A stretch of 37,929 nucleotides of DNA, taken from NCBI GenBank assembly GCA_002877875.1, contig PNIE01000029.1, positions 1 to 37,929 on the forward strand, in the 5' to 3' direction. Below are positions 1 through 9,010 of the stretch, piece by piece. Source of the stretch: Caldimicrobium thiodismutans (lineage in GTDB: Bacteria > Desulfobacterota > Thermodesulfobacteria > Thermodesulfobacteriales > Thermodesulfobacteriaceae). The translations under genes and the position numbers were made by a program. Numbering within the stretch: position 1 is the stretch's first letter; each line of letters opens with the position of its first letter. Under the pieces are notes generated by a model that was given only the letters and a program-made list of their open reading frames with translations, was not told the origin of the DNA and ran no database searches.

Positions 1-185
1 GTTCTGAAGAAGCAGTAGCAGGCCTTTGTGACCCCACGGGAAGAATATTTGGGCTCATGCCTCATCCAGAGGCCTTTAATCACTTCACCAATCATCCTAA
101 ATGGACAAGACTTGCCACTCCTCTGGCCGAAGGTTTAGCCCTCTTTGAAAATGCCGTAGTTTTGGTCAAAGAGAATCTTCTTTAA
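1..185 (+). CDS. purQ: Phosphoribosylformylglycinamidine synthase, glutaminase subunit/domain, C-terminal end (5'-truncated by window)
   Basis: Frame from base 3 reads SEEAVAGLCDPTGRIFGLMPHPEAFNHFTNHPKWTR...VKENLL*, which matches the PurQ-type GRIFGLMPHPE motif. Could be the C-terminus of a fused PurL. Confidence 0.75.
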   Translation, partial: SEEAVAGLCDPTGRIFGLMPHPEAFNHFTNHPKWTRLATPLAEGLALFENAVVLVKENLL

Positions 186-192
186 AAAACCT

Positions 193-939
193 ATGAATCA
201 CTTCCAACTGGCTAAGCTTCTCAAAAATATCTTTTTCCTTTTTAAAAAAAAGGGCATTTATATCCTACCCTTTTCACTTCTTACTTATTTAGCTATTTTT
301 TTCTATTCTCCCCAAATACTTCTTTATCTCGAAAAACAATTTCAACAAAAATTCGTTTTTTTTACTGTTTCTGAACCTATTTTATCTCTTCTGCGTTTTT
401 CTTTTACCATCTTTTTTATTATTACCTTTCCCTTTACCTATCTCGGACTAATATCTTTGGCTAATGAATTTTTAAATTTCAAAAAATCCTTTTTTATTTT
501 ATTCTATTTTTTAGGTTTATTATTTTTTTATTTGGGAGTGGCCTTTGCGTATTTTTTAACTTTGCCTTATGGAATAAAGTTTCTCCTCTCTTTTAAAACT
601 GAAAGCCTTGAGGCAAATATTTCTCTTTCCAACTTTGTCGATTTCTTCAGTTTTTTTTTACTTGCCTTTGGCCTTATTTTTGAGCTACCTCTTTTTTTAG
701 CTCTTCTAAGTCTCTTAAAAATTTTAAAACCTCAAAAATTAACTAAATATCGCCGAGAAATCTTTTTCTTTTGTGTAGTTTTTGCTGCTATTATCACCCC
801 TACTCCTGATGCTATAAATATGAGTCTTCTTGCTATTCCTCTCTATATTCTCTTTGAAGTAGGCTTAATTTTAGGAAAATTTCTTGAAAGAATTAATATT
901 CGCGAGGTGGATACCCAGAGAGAGCCTCAGCCAGATTAG
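193..939 (+). CDS. tatC: Sec-independent protein translocase TatC (divergent)
   Basis: Polytopic membrane protein with TatC landmarks: FGLIFELPLFLALLSLL, FAAIITPTPDAINMSLLAIPLYILFEVGL. N-terminal HLxELRxR motif not recognisable. Confidence 0.8.
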   Translation: MNHFQLAKLLKNIFFLFKKKGIYILPFSLLTYLAIFFYSPQILLYLEKQFQQKFVFFTVSEPILSLLRFSFTIFFIITFPFTYLGLISLANEFLNFKKSFFILFYFLGLLFFYLGVAFAYFLTLPYGIKFLLSFKTESLEANISLSNFVDFFSFFLLAFGLIFELPLFLALLSLLKILKPQKLTKYRREIFFFCVVFAAIITPTPDAINMSLLAIPLYILFEVGLILGKFLERINIREVDTQREPQPD

Positions 940-1438
940 CTGCCTTCTCAGGAGGCATTGCACTTAAAATGCTTGCCACCTGATTACTCTTCATTTGACT
1001 AAGAATCTTTATAGCCATATCTCTATCCATATTCAAAAGCTGCTCTGCAGCCTTCTTAGGACTCATCTCCGCATAGGCCTTAACAAGAAGTTTGATTCTC
1101 TCATCTCTAACGGCAGTGATCTTATTAAGTTTTTCCTCAACCTCCTGAGAAAGGGCTGTCAAGGCATTCATTTGTTCTTGAAGTTTTTTTTCCAAAAGCT
1201 TAAGTTCCTTTTCTTTAGCCTCAAGCTCTCTTTCTTTATCGAGAAGTCTTCTTTTTTCAAATACAAGGAAATCACTGAACTCAGGAGGACAGTTATACAT
1301 AGATCCTTCTCTTTGGGTAGGACTCTTTACATACTCAGAGTAAACATAAACTCCACCAAGTAAAAATTTAATAATCACAAAAAGGAAAACTAATTTAAAA
1401 AGGGTTCCTGTTTTTATGATCTTAGTTATTTTAATCAA
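893..1438 (-). CDS. MotE-like/MgtE-N-domain flagellar protein (N-terminal TM, coiled coil)
   Basis: N-terminal TM helix, coiled coil, then AEMSPKKAAEQLLNMDRDMAIKILSQMKSNQVASILSAMPPEKAANLAEAL; located directly after fliJ. Confidence 0.75.
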   Translation of the reverse strand: MIKITKIIKTGTLFKLVFLFVIIKFLLGGVYVYSEYVKSPTQREGSMYNCPPEFSDFLVFEKRRLLDKERELEAKEKELKLLEKKLQEQMNALTALSQEVEEKLNKITAVRDERIKLLVKAYAEMSPKKAAEQLLNMDRDMAIKILSQMKSNQVASILSAMPPEKAANLAEALSGYPPREY

Positions 1439-1868
1439 AACCCCTTCCCTTTCTTAATAAAACCAAATCATCAAGGTCTTTCAAAAATTTTCTATAATTT
1501 TCTCTATTGAATTTTAAAAGTGTTCTATGATAGAGTCTTTCCATAAGTCTTTTTTCTCTATTTTTTTGAAGAAGGTCCTTTCTAAGATCTTCTAAATATT
1601 TTTGCTGGGTCTCAATTTTTTTTTCGGCAATTTCTTTAAACTCCTTTAATACCTCAAAATAATTGAACCAGGCCTTTAATTCATCAGCAGAAAAAATTTT
1701 TGTCTCCTGAAGGTATCTAAAGGAGTCATTATATTCTTCCTCAAGAAGTTTTTTTTCTAGAAGAAGTTTTTCAAGCCCAATTTTTGCCTGATAAATCCTC
1801 ACTTTTACTTTTTCTTCCTGAAGTTCTTTATACCAGGTAAGAAGCTTCAATATTCTTAATTTTCTCAA
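1431..1868 (-). CDS. fliJ: Flagellar export protein FliJ
   Basis: Coiled-coil protein of 145 aa directly downstream of fliI in a flagellar operon. Confidence 0.75.
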   Translation of the reverse strand: MRKLRILKLLTWYKELQEEKVKVRIYQAKIGLEKLLLEKKLLEEEYNDSFRYLQETKIFSADELKAWFNYFEVLKEFKEIAEKKIETQQKYLEDLRKDLLQKNREKRLMERLYHRTLLKFNRENYRKFLKDLDDLVLLRKGRGFD

Positions 1869-1873
1869 TTACC

Positions 1874-3184
1874 CTAACTCCTTAAGATTTCCCTTAAGAT
1901 CTGGCAGGACTCTTCATAGGTAAATCTTTCCTCTAAATCCTGTTTAAGAAATTCTTTTAATTTAGGCATAAGCTCTAGAGCCCTGTCTATCTCTGGATTT
2001 GATCCCTTTACATAAGCGCCAATGTTAATCAAATCTTCTGCCCTTTTATAGGTAGCAAGAATATTAACAGCCTCTTGATAGAGTTTCAAGTGATCTTTAG
2101 AAACTATATCTTTCATAACTCTTGAAATGCTTGCCAAAACATCAATAGCAGGATAATGACCCTCTTGAGCAAGCTCTCTGGATAAAACTATATGACCGTC
2201 AACTATACTTCTTACTGCATCAGCTATAGGGTCATTCACATCGTCACCTTCAACAAGAACAGTATAGATTCCTGTTATAGAGCCACTATTTACTCGGGCT
2301 CCAGCTCTCTCAAGAAGTCTTGGAAGCATTGCAAAGACTGAAGGAGTATAACCCCTTGCTGTGGGAGGTTCTCCGTTAGCAAGGCCAATCTCTCTTCCTG
2401 CCATACAGAACCTTGTTAAACTATCCATAAGAAGAAGAACCTTAAACCCCTTGTCTCTAAAATATTCAGCCAAAGCTGTGGCATAAAAGGCTGCTCGCAC
2501 CCTCAGGGCAGGGCTCTCATCAGAGGTTGCTACCACCAAAACACTTCTTTTAAGGCCCTCTTCTCCAAGATCCTTTTCAATAAAATCCCTGACCTCTCTG
2601 CCTCTCTCACCAATAAGGGCTACTACATTGATATCTGCTTTAGTATACCGTGCTATCATTCCAAGAAGAGTGCTTTTTCCAACACCAGAGCCTGCCATAA
2701 TTGCCACTCTTTGGCCAGATCCAATAGTGAGGAAAGCATTAATTGCCTTTACTCCCACGTCTAAAATTTCTTTAATCCTCTCTCTTTCTAAAGGTTTTAA
2801 GGGATCTCCGTAAAGTGGATAAAAATCTTCAGGCTTAGGTTTTTTCTTATGATCCAGAGACTCACCAAGAGCATTTACTACTCTTCCAATGAAACTTTCA
2901 CCTACTGGCGCATTAGAAATCCCTAAGGGAATAACTCTTGCTCCAATCTCTAAACCGCGAATCTCATTTAGAGCTGTAAGAAGTAATTTTTCCTCTTTAA
3001 AACCTACCACTTCTGCCAATATTTCTATTTCTCTTCCTACTACCTTACAAAGCTCTCCCACCTTTAGTAAAGGACCAGAACTCTCAATGGTTAACCCTAA
3101 AACTTTAGTAACATAACCATAGACCTCAAAAGGAGGAATATCCTTAATTTTCCTGATGAAGGGGGAGAGGGAATTAATCTTCAT
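1874..3184 (-). CDS. fliI: Flagellum-specific ATPase FliI
   Basis: Walker A GSGVGKSTLLGMIAR; GERGREVRDFIEKDLG; LLMDSLTRFCMAGREIGLANGEPPTARGYTPSVFAMLPRLLERAG. Confidence 0.97.
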   Translation of the reverse strand: MKINSLSPFIRKIKDIPPFEVYGYVTKVLGLTIESSGPLLKVGELCKVVGREIEILAEVVGFKEEKLLLTALNEIRGLEIGARVIPLGISNAPVGESFIGRVVNALGESLDHKKKPKPEDFYPLYGDPLKPLERERIKEILDVGVKAINAFLTIGSGQRVAIMAGSGVGKSTLLGMIARYTKADINVVALIGERGREVRDFIEKDLGEEGLKRSVLVVATSDESPALRVRAAFYATALAEYFRDKGFKVLLLMDSLTRFCMAGREIGLANGEPPTARGYTPSVFAMLPRLLERAGARVNSGSITGIYTVLVEGDDVNDPIADAVRSIVDGHIVLSRELAQEGHYPAIDVLASISRVMKDIVSKDHLKLYQEAVNILATYKRAEDLINIGAYVKGSNPEIDRALELMPKLKEFLKQDLEERFTYEESCQILREILRS

Positions 3185-3950
3185 TATTTAAAGTCTCTAA
3201 AAGCTTTGCCCACCTCTTCTCAAAGGTAGCATCAATCACACCTAATTTGGTTTCTATAAAAAGCCCACCTTTGCTTATACCTGGATCAGGTACTATCTTT
3301 ATACGATAATTTTTGGGAAAGGAATCTCCCCTTTCATAAAGATAGGTAGCCTCTTCAGGATTAACTTTAACGATGACTTCTGTTCCTTCGGCAATGTATT
3401 TTAAAGCCTCTCTTAAAATTCTCGAAAGAAGATCCCTGTCAGTTTCAATGGTTTTTAAAACTAATTTTTTGGCAAGCTCTAAGGAGAGATCAAGTATCTC
3501 TTGGTCAAGATTTAAAATTAGCCCTTCAAGCTCATCATCAAGCCTCTTTAAAAATTCTTCAATTTTTTTTCTTTCTCTCTCCTTAAGTTGTTCCAATTCT
3601 TTATGAAGTCTTTTCTTTTCCTCCTCTAATTCAAGTTTTGCCTGCTCTAATCCCTTTTGAAAACCTTCCTCTTCAGCCTTTTTAAAACCCTCTTCATATC
3701 CCTTTTTAAATCCCTCTTCATATCCTTCTTCATAGGCCCTTTGAAAAATTTCCTCTAAATTAGGTTGATCAGAGCCTTCTTTCTCCTGTGGATCCTTATC
3801 GAATCGATTTTCTTCTTTTTTTAGATGATCTTCCTCCTTTATTAATTCCTCCCTTATTAGCGGAAAAAATTTCTCCTCCTCGAAATTTTCTTGCACAGGT
3901 TTTATAATTCTTAGATGCAAAGTTTTTTCAGCTTTTATAATCTTAGACAA
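3174..3950 (-). CDS. fliH: Flagellar assembly protein FliH
   Basis: GxxxG-rich segment (YEEGYEEGFKKGYEEGFKKAEEEGFQKGLEQ) followed by FliH/YscL-like C-terminus; operon position between fliG and fliI. Confidence 0.9.
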   Translation of the reverse strand: MSKIIKAEKTLHLRIIKPVQENFEEEKFFPLIREELIKEEDHLKKEENRFDKDPQEKEGSDQPNLEEIFQRAYEEGYEEGFKKGYEEGFKKAEEEGFQKGLEQAKLELEEEKKRLHKELEQLKERERKKIEEFLKRLDDELEGLILNLDQEILDLSLELAKKLVLKTIETDRDLLSRILREALKYIAEGTEVIVKVNPEEATYLYERGDSFPKNYRIKIVPDPGISKGGLFIETKLGVIDATFEKRWAKLLETLNNED

Positions 3951-4953
3951 ATTCCTCTTCTCCTCGGGTTAGAACAATTTTTCCTTCCTGTTCTAGTTTT
4001 TTAGCTACTCTGATAATATTCATCTGAGCCTTCTCTACCTCCGCAATTCTCACAGGCCCCATCATTTCAAGCTCTTCTTTAAGAAGATCTGCAGCACGCT
4101 TACTCATATTTCTGAAGAACTTTTCTCTCAACTCAGGAGATGCTCCCTTTAAGGCCAATTTGAGATCGTCTGTAGAAATTTCTCGCAGGAGGGTCTGAAT
4201 AGCAAAGTCGTCCACTTTAAGAAAGTCTTCAAAAGTAAATAGATATTTTCGGATCTCCTCTGCAAGAGCAGGATTTTCATCCTCTATTTCAGTAAGAATT
4301 TCATCTTCAAGCTCTCTTCCTGCATGAGATAAAATCTCTGCAGCCTTTTCAGCTCCTCCAATTTTTTTCCCAAGAGCTCCACCCACGGCCTTAAGCTCTT
4401 CTTCAAGGGCATCACTAATTTCTTTAACAATTTCTGGATCCACCTTATCTAACAAGGCAATTCTTAAAAGCACCTCACTTCTTATCTTTTCTGGTAAAAG
4501 TTGAAGTACCTGGCCTGAAAGATCTGGCTCAAGATGGACAAGGATGATAGCAATAGTCTGAGGATGTTCGTTAGCAAGAAAGTTAGCAATAGTTTTCGGA
4601 TCAAGTTTTTTAAGCTTTTTAAAGGTTTCTGGCCCAACCTCCCTTTTGATTTCCTCATATAATTGTTTACCCTTCTCTCCATAAGCCTCAATTAAACTTC
4701 TCTTTAAAAATTCATCGGGCGATAGATTAATGTTAGCAAGGAGATCTTTAGCCTCAACATTGGCTTCTTCAAGCACTTTTTTGGCAACCTCTGCAGGAAT
4801 ATAATCAATTTTAGCCATCTCAACACCAATTCTTCTTATATCCTCTTCATCAAGATATTTATAAACTTGGGAGGTAAATTCCTCTCCCATTAACATAAGA
4901 AAAATAGCTGCCTTTTGAGGCCCTGTAAGTTTTTCAGGATCTAACTTAGCCAT
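3943..4953 (-). CDS. fliG: Flagellar motor switch protein FliG
   Basis: LTGPQKAAIFLMLMGEE; LANEHPQTIAIILVHLEPDLSGQVLQLLPE; FEDFLKVDDFAIQTLLREI; MSKRAADLLKEELEMMGPVR. Confidence 0.97.
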   Translation of the reverse strand: MAKLDPEKLTGPQKAAIFLMLMGEEFTSQVYKYLDEEDIRRIGVEMAKIDYIPAEVAKKVLEEANVEAKDLLANINLSPDEFLKRSLIEAYGEKGKQLYEEIKREVGPETFKKLKKLDPKTIANFLANEHPQTIAIILVHLEPDLSGQVLQLLPEKIRSEVLLRIALLDKVDPEIVKEISDALEEELKAVGGALGKKIGGAEKAAEILSHAGRELEDEILTEIEDENPALAEEIRKYLFTFEDFLKVDDFAIQTLLREISTDDLKLALKGASPELREKFFRNMSKRAADLLKEELEMMGPVRIAEVEKAQMNIIRVAKKLEQEGKIVLTRGEEEFV

Positions 4954-4954
4954 A

Positions 4955-6514
4955 TTATTTAGCTTCAGCTAAGGCTTTTTTACGCTCTTCAAGACTTTCT
5001 TCCAACAACCACTTTTTAACAAGAGCTGCTGCTCGTTCTGGTTGACTTCTTATTATTCCTAAAGCAATCTCCTTGGGAAGGACTTCTTCCTCCTCCTCAA
5101 CCACAGCTTCTAATTTTTCAGCAGGTGGAACCTCTGGGACTGTAACTGCTTCTGGTTGGGCTGGTTTTAAACTCTTAAGGAGCGGTCTAATCACCAAAAA
5201 GTATAAGAGCGCCAAAGCCACTAGAATAATAAGAGGTTTATAAATCATGCCAATATAATCCACAATCCCTGGTTTGGGTGTAGGAGTCTCTATAAAAGTT
5301 TTAGCTTCAACCTTAACCTCATCCCCTCTTTCAGGATTGTATCCAATAGCACCCTTTACAAGATTCTCTACCCATTCAATCTTGGCTGTATCATTCTCAG
5401 AAAGCACTCTCTTATCCACAAGAACAGCTACACTAATTCTTTTAATACTGCCAGGGGAAATTTCAAGATTTCTAATTTTCTTTGACACCTCGTAATTTCT
5501 AACCACCCTTTTTTTAGAATAGCTTTCTCCCTGAGGTTGTGCTTGCCCTGTAGCCTCAAATTTCTCTGTAAGAGCTCCTTTTACTCCCGCAACTCCTCCC
5601 TCTTGAGGACTTGTAGTCTGTCTATTTTCCTCCTCAAGATCCTCTGAAATAACTGCACTTTGCTCAGGATTTACAACCTCCTCCTTTATGCTCTCATTGT
5701 CAAAGGACATCTCTACCGTCACCTGAGCAATAGCCTTCCCATAACCCAGGGCTTGAGAAAGCATCTCTTCAATCTTATTTTTAAGATTCTCTTCAACTTT
5801 TCTTTTATATGCCAGTTGATTTAGAGAAAGCCCCTCTTCATCATTTATTGGGTTTAATCTTTTTCCAGTCTGAGCATCAATTACTGAGACATTCTTAGGT
5901 TCGAGCTTAGCAACAGCCCCACTCACAAGATTAATAATTCCTTTTACCTGATCAGGAGTTAAAGTATAGCCTGGCTTTAATTCAAGCAGAACCGAGGCCT
6001 TAGGTGGCTTTTCTTCTTCAAGAAAAATGCTCTCCTTTGGAAGGGCTAAATGAACCCTCACAGATTTTACACCTTTAATGCCCTTTATAGTTCTTGCAAG
6101 CTCGCCTTCAAGAGCCCTTTGATAATTAACCTTTTCTTGAAATTCTGTAAGACCTAACTTTTCTTTATCAAAAAGTTCAAAGCCTGGCCCTGTTCCCCCA
6201 AGAAGTCCTTTGCTCGCTATCTCCATTCTAATTTCCGGAACCTTTTCTTCAGGTACATAAATACTTCCATCCTTTCCCACCTTGTAAGGAATTTTCTGTT
6301 CCTTTAAGTATTGTACAATCTGACCAGAAGTAGTTTCATCTAAACCAGAGTAAAGAAGCCCATAAGAAACCCTCTGGGTATACCATATAAGTGAGACGAT
6401 CAAAAGAGTTAAACCTAAGGCTCCTCCAAGATAAATAGCCTTTTGCCTGGGAGTTAACTTATTCCAGATCTCTCTAAGCTGTTCTAAAAGATTTCTAAAA
6501 TTAAGAGAAGGCAT
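4955..6514 (-). CDS. fliF: Flagellar M-ring protein FliF
   Basis: YSGLDETTSGQIVQYLKEQKIPYKV; GFELFDKEKLGLTEFQEKVNYQRALEGELARTI; RVHLALPKESIF. Confidence 0.97.
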   Translation of the reverse strand: MPSLNFRNLLEQLREIWNKLTPRQKAIYLGGALGLTLLIVSLIWYTQRVSYGLLYSGLDETTSGQIVQYLKEQKIPYKVGKDGSIYVPEEKVPEIRMEIASKGLLGGTGPGFELFDKEKLGLTEFQEKVNYQRALEGELARTIKGIKGVKSVRVHLALPKESIFLEEEKPPKASVLLELKPGYTLTPDQVKGIINLVSGAVAKLEPKNVSVIDAQTGKRLNPINDEEGLSLNQLAYKRKVEENLKNKIEEMLSQALGYGKAIAQVTVEMSFDNESIKEEVVNPEQSAVISEDLEEENRQTTSPQEGGVAGVKGALTEKFEATGQAQPQGESYSKKRVVRNYEVSKKIRNLEISPGSIKRISVAVLVDKRVLSENDTAKIEWVENLVKGAIGYNPERGDEVKVEAKTFIETPTPKPGIVDYIGMIYKPLIILVALALLYFLVIRPLLKSLKPAQPEAVTVPEVPPAEKLEAVVEEEEEVLPKEIALGIIRSQPERAAALVKKWLLEESLEERKKALAEAK

Positions 6515-6530
6515 AGTTTAGTTCTTCCCT

Positions 6531-6812
6531 TTAGATTTGCATTCTCATAATCTCTTGATAAGCCTCTAAAACCTTATTTCTTATGCGAAGAAGGAGTTTC
6601 ATACTTGCATCTGCAGTAGAAATTTTAAGAGCCATCTCTGCAGGATCAATATCTTCCCCTCTAGCAAACTTCTCAAGAGTAGCTTGAGCCTCTTTTTCCT
6701 TGTTATCAATCTCTTTTAACTTCTCAAATAAAACTTTTCCAAAATCTAAATTTCTATTAATTTTTTCTACTTCTTGGTATAAATTTAACTTACTTAGACC
6801 TTTAATTTTCAT
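6531..6812 (-). CDS. fliE: Flagellar hook-basal body complex protein FliE
   Basis: 93 aa with ALKISTADASMKLLLRIRNKVLEAYQEIMRMQI, a typical FliE C-terminus. Confidence 0.95.
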   Translation of the reverse strand: MKIKGLSKLNLYQEVEKINRNLDFGKVLFEKLKEIDNKEKEAQATLEKFARGEDIDPAEMALKISTADASMKLLLRIRNKVLEAYQEIMRMQI

Positions 6813-6829
6813 AATCTTCCTCCTAAATT

Positions 6830-7240
6830 TTATTTAAGAAGATCAAGGGTTCTTAAATACATACTTTTAGTAGTTGAAAGGACTGCTAAATTAGCTTCAT
6901 AAGCCCTACTTGCAGAGAGGAGCTCAACCATTTCAGTGATTACATCTACATTGGGATATTTAACTATGCCCCTCTCATCAGCATCAGGATGTCCTGGATC
7001 GTAAACCTCTTTAAAGGGAGAAGGATCATCCTTAATAGCAACTACCTCAACCTTTTGGAGGACGGGATTAGCTGGGTCAAGGGGAACGGCTTTTAGAACT
7101 ACATTTTTAGCTCTATAGGGCCCTCCTTCCAGGGTTCTCGTAACCTGTGCATTAGCAAGATTAGTAGCTGTGACATTAAGTCTAACTCTCTGAGCAAGAA
7201 GACCACTCTGGGCAATTTTTCCAGCCTTAAGAAGATTCAT
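6830..7240 (-). CDS. flgC: Flagellar basal-body rod protein FlgC
   Basis: GLLAQRVRLNVTATNLANAQ; YPNVDVITEMVELLSASRAYEANLAVLSTTKSMYLRTLDLLK. Confidence 0.96.
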   Translation of the reverse strand: MNLLKAGKIAQSGLLAQRVRLNVTATNLANAQVTRTLEGGPYRAKNVVLKAVPLDPANPVLQKVEVVAIKDDPSPFKEVYDPGHPDADERGIVKYPNVDVITEMVELLSASRAYEANLAVLSTTKSMYLRTLDLLK

Positions 7241-7242
7241 CT

Positions 7243-7638
7243 CTATCTACCTCCCTCTGTAATTATCTCTTTAAGTCTCTCTAACTCTTTTGATAAGGCC
7301 TGAAGAGTACTCTCATAAAGAAGTTGATTCTCCATAAGATTGGCCATCTCCTCTTCCAAACTAACATTATTAGGTGTCCCAAGAGTTTGAGGCGAAAACT
7401 CCTTAGTCCAATCTTCTAAAGTATGTTCTCTCTTAATAAAATGCTTAGGATGACTAATTTTTAAAAATCGTTCCTTTTCTAAATAACTTTCCATAATCTT
7501 TTCAAAGGGAAGATCCTTTCTTCTATACCCAGGAGTATCCACATTGGCAATATTTGAAGAAATAAATTCATGTCTTTTTGCTCTGAGCTTAAGAGACAGT
7601 TTTACTACATCCAGCAATTTTTGAAAATTTCCCCACAT
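7243..7638 (-). CDS. flgB: Flagellar basal-body rod protein FlgB (start revised from 7677 to the ATG at 7638)
   Basis: SLKLRAKRHEFISSNIANVDTPGYRRKDLPFE; AGGAGG-type RBS just upstream of the MWGNFQKLL start, directly after the upstream gene's stop. Confidence 0.92.
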   Translation of the reverse strand: MWGNFQKLLDVVKLSLKLRAKRHEFISSNIANVDTPGYRRKDLPFEKIMESYLEKERFLKISHPKHFIKREHTLEDWTKEFSPQTLGTPNNVSLEEEMANLMENQLLYESTLQALSKELERLKEIITEGGR

Positions 7639-7639
7639 C

Positions 7640-9010
7640 TCAAAAACCTCCTGGGGTAAGAAGCCCCTTTTCTTCATATTCCTTAAGTTTGTTTCTCAAA
7701 GTTCTAACGGTAATTCCAAGAAGTTCAGCAGCCTTAGTCTTATTTCCTTTTGTAAGTCTCAAGGCCTTCAAAATGACCTCCCTTTCCATCTCTTCCAAAG
7801 GTTTTATTTCTGATAAAATATTTTCAAATTTCATGCCATTTTGAGAAATCATCCCCCCTCCATAAGACTCTGTAGCCCCCTCAGAAAGAACTTCCTCAAA
7901 AGGATCTGTCAAATAGTTGACATCAATATAATCTTCAGGACAGGTTATAACTGCTCTTTCAATCATATTCTTCAATTCTCTAACATTTCCAGGAAAGGGA
8001 TAGTTTTTCAGGAATTTGAGGGTCCTTTCTGTAAAGCCTTTAAATTTCTTTTGATAGATAAGGGAAAATTTTTCCAGAAAATAATTAGCCAAAAGTAAAA
8101 TATCTTCCCTTCTTTCCCTAAGAGGCGGTATTTTGACAGTAATGACATTAATTCGGTAATAGAGATCTGCCCTAAATCGGCCTTCTGAGACTTCCTTCTC
8201 TATGTCCCGATTAGTTGTTGAGATAAGTCTAAAATCTACTTTAATAGGTTCATATCCTCCTAAGCGATCTACCTCTCCTTCTTGAAGAACTCTTAAGAGC
8301 TTACTTTGAAGATTAGGACTCATTTCTGTAATTTCATCAAGTAAGAGGGTTCCTCTATCCGCTAGCTCAATTTTTCCTTTTTTACGATAATTAGCCCCTG
8401 AAAAGGCTCCTTTTTCAAAACCAAACAATTCCGATTCAAGAAGGGTTTCTGGAAGGGCAGCACAATTTATAGCGATAAAGGGACCATCCTTTCTTGGGCT
8501 ATGAGAGTGAATAAACCTGGCAAGAAGTTCCTTCCCAGTTCCAGATTCCCCAACCAAAAGTACTGGAGCCCTGGTCTTAGCAACCTCTTTTAAGGCTGAG
8601 AGAATCTTTAGGAGTTTAGGACTTTGGGTTACAAAAAGCTCCTCCCCTCTTAAGATTTTCCCAATCTCAAAGGCATATAAAAGGCTCTTCTCAATAAGCT
8701 CAAAAGGCGTATTAAGAAGTTTAACATCCTTTGCTCCTTGACGTATAAGCTCTACAGCCTCTTCAAGGGATATACTCTCTACAAGAAAAATCACTGGAAT
8801 AGTTAATTTTCTTAAAAGCTCAATTAAATGGGGTTTTCCTCTTTCAGCAGGATCAATTTCATAAAGAAGGACTTGAATATCCTTAGGAAGGTTTTCTATA
8901 TCAAAGACTTCCCCATGCCAAAAAACTACTTCAAAGCCCTTTTCAATAAGCTCTTCTTTTAAGAGTTTAACCTCCGTTGAGTCTCCTTTTATCCCAACCT
9001 TTCCTTTCAT
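7640..9010 (-). CDS. Sigma54-dependent regulator (FlrC/FlgR-like) with degenerate receiver domain, AAA+ and Fis-type HTH
   Basis: [75 protein letters not shown]. Confidence 0.93.
   Translation of the reverse strand: MKGKVGIKGDSTEVKLLKEELIEKGFEVVFWHGEVFDIENLPKDIQVLLYEIDPAERGKPHLIELLRKLTIPVIFLVESISLEEAVELIRQGAKDVKLLNTPFELIEKSLLYAFEIGKILRGEELFVTQSPKLLKILSALKEVAKTRAPVLLVGESGTGKELLARFIHSHSPRKDGPFIAINCAALPETLLESELFGFEKGAFSGANYRKKGKIELADRGTLLLDEITEMSPNLQSKLLRVLQEGEVDRLGGYEPIKVDFRLISTTNRDIEKEVSEGRFRADLYYRINVITVKIPPLRERREDILLLANYFLEKFSLIYQKKFKGFTERTLKFLKNYPFPGNVRELKNMIERAVITCPEDYIDVNYLTDPFEEVLSEGATESYGGGMISQNGMKFENILSEIKPLEEMEREVILKALRLTKGNKTKAAELLGITVRTLRNKLKEYEEKGLLTPGGF

Noticed and set aside
7243-7677. 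FlgB starting at 7677
   Set aside because: The first 13 residues overlap the upstream regulator gene. A strong RBS and FlgB-like start are at 7638.
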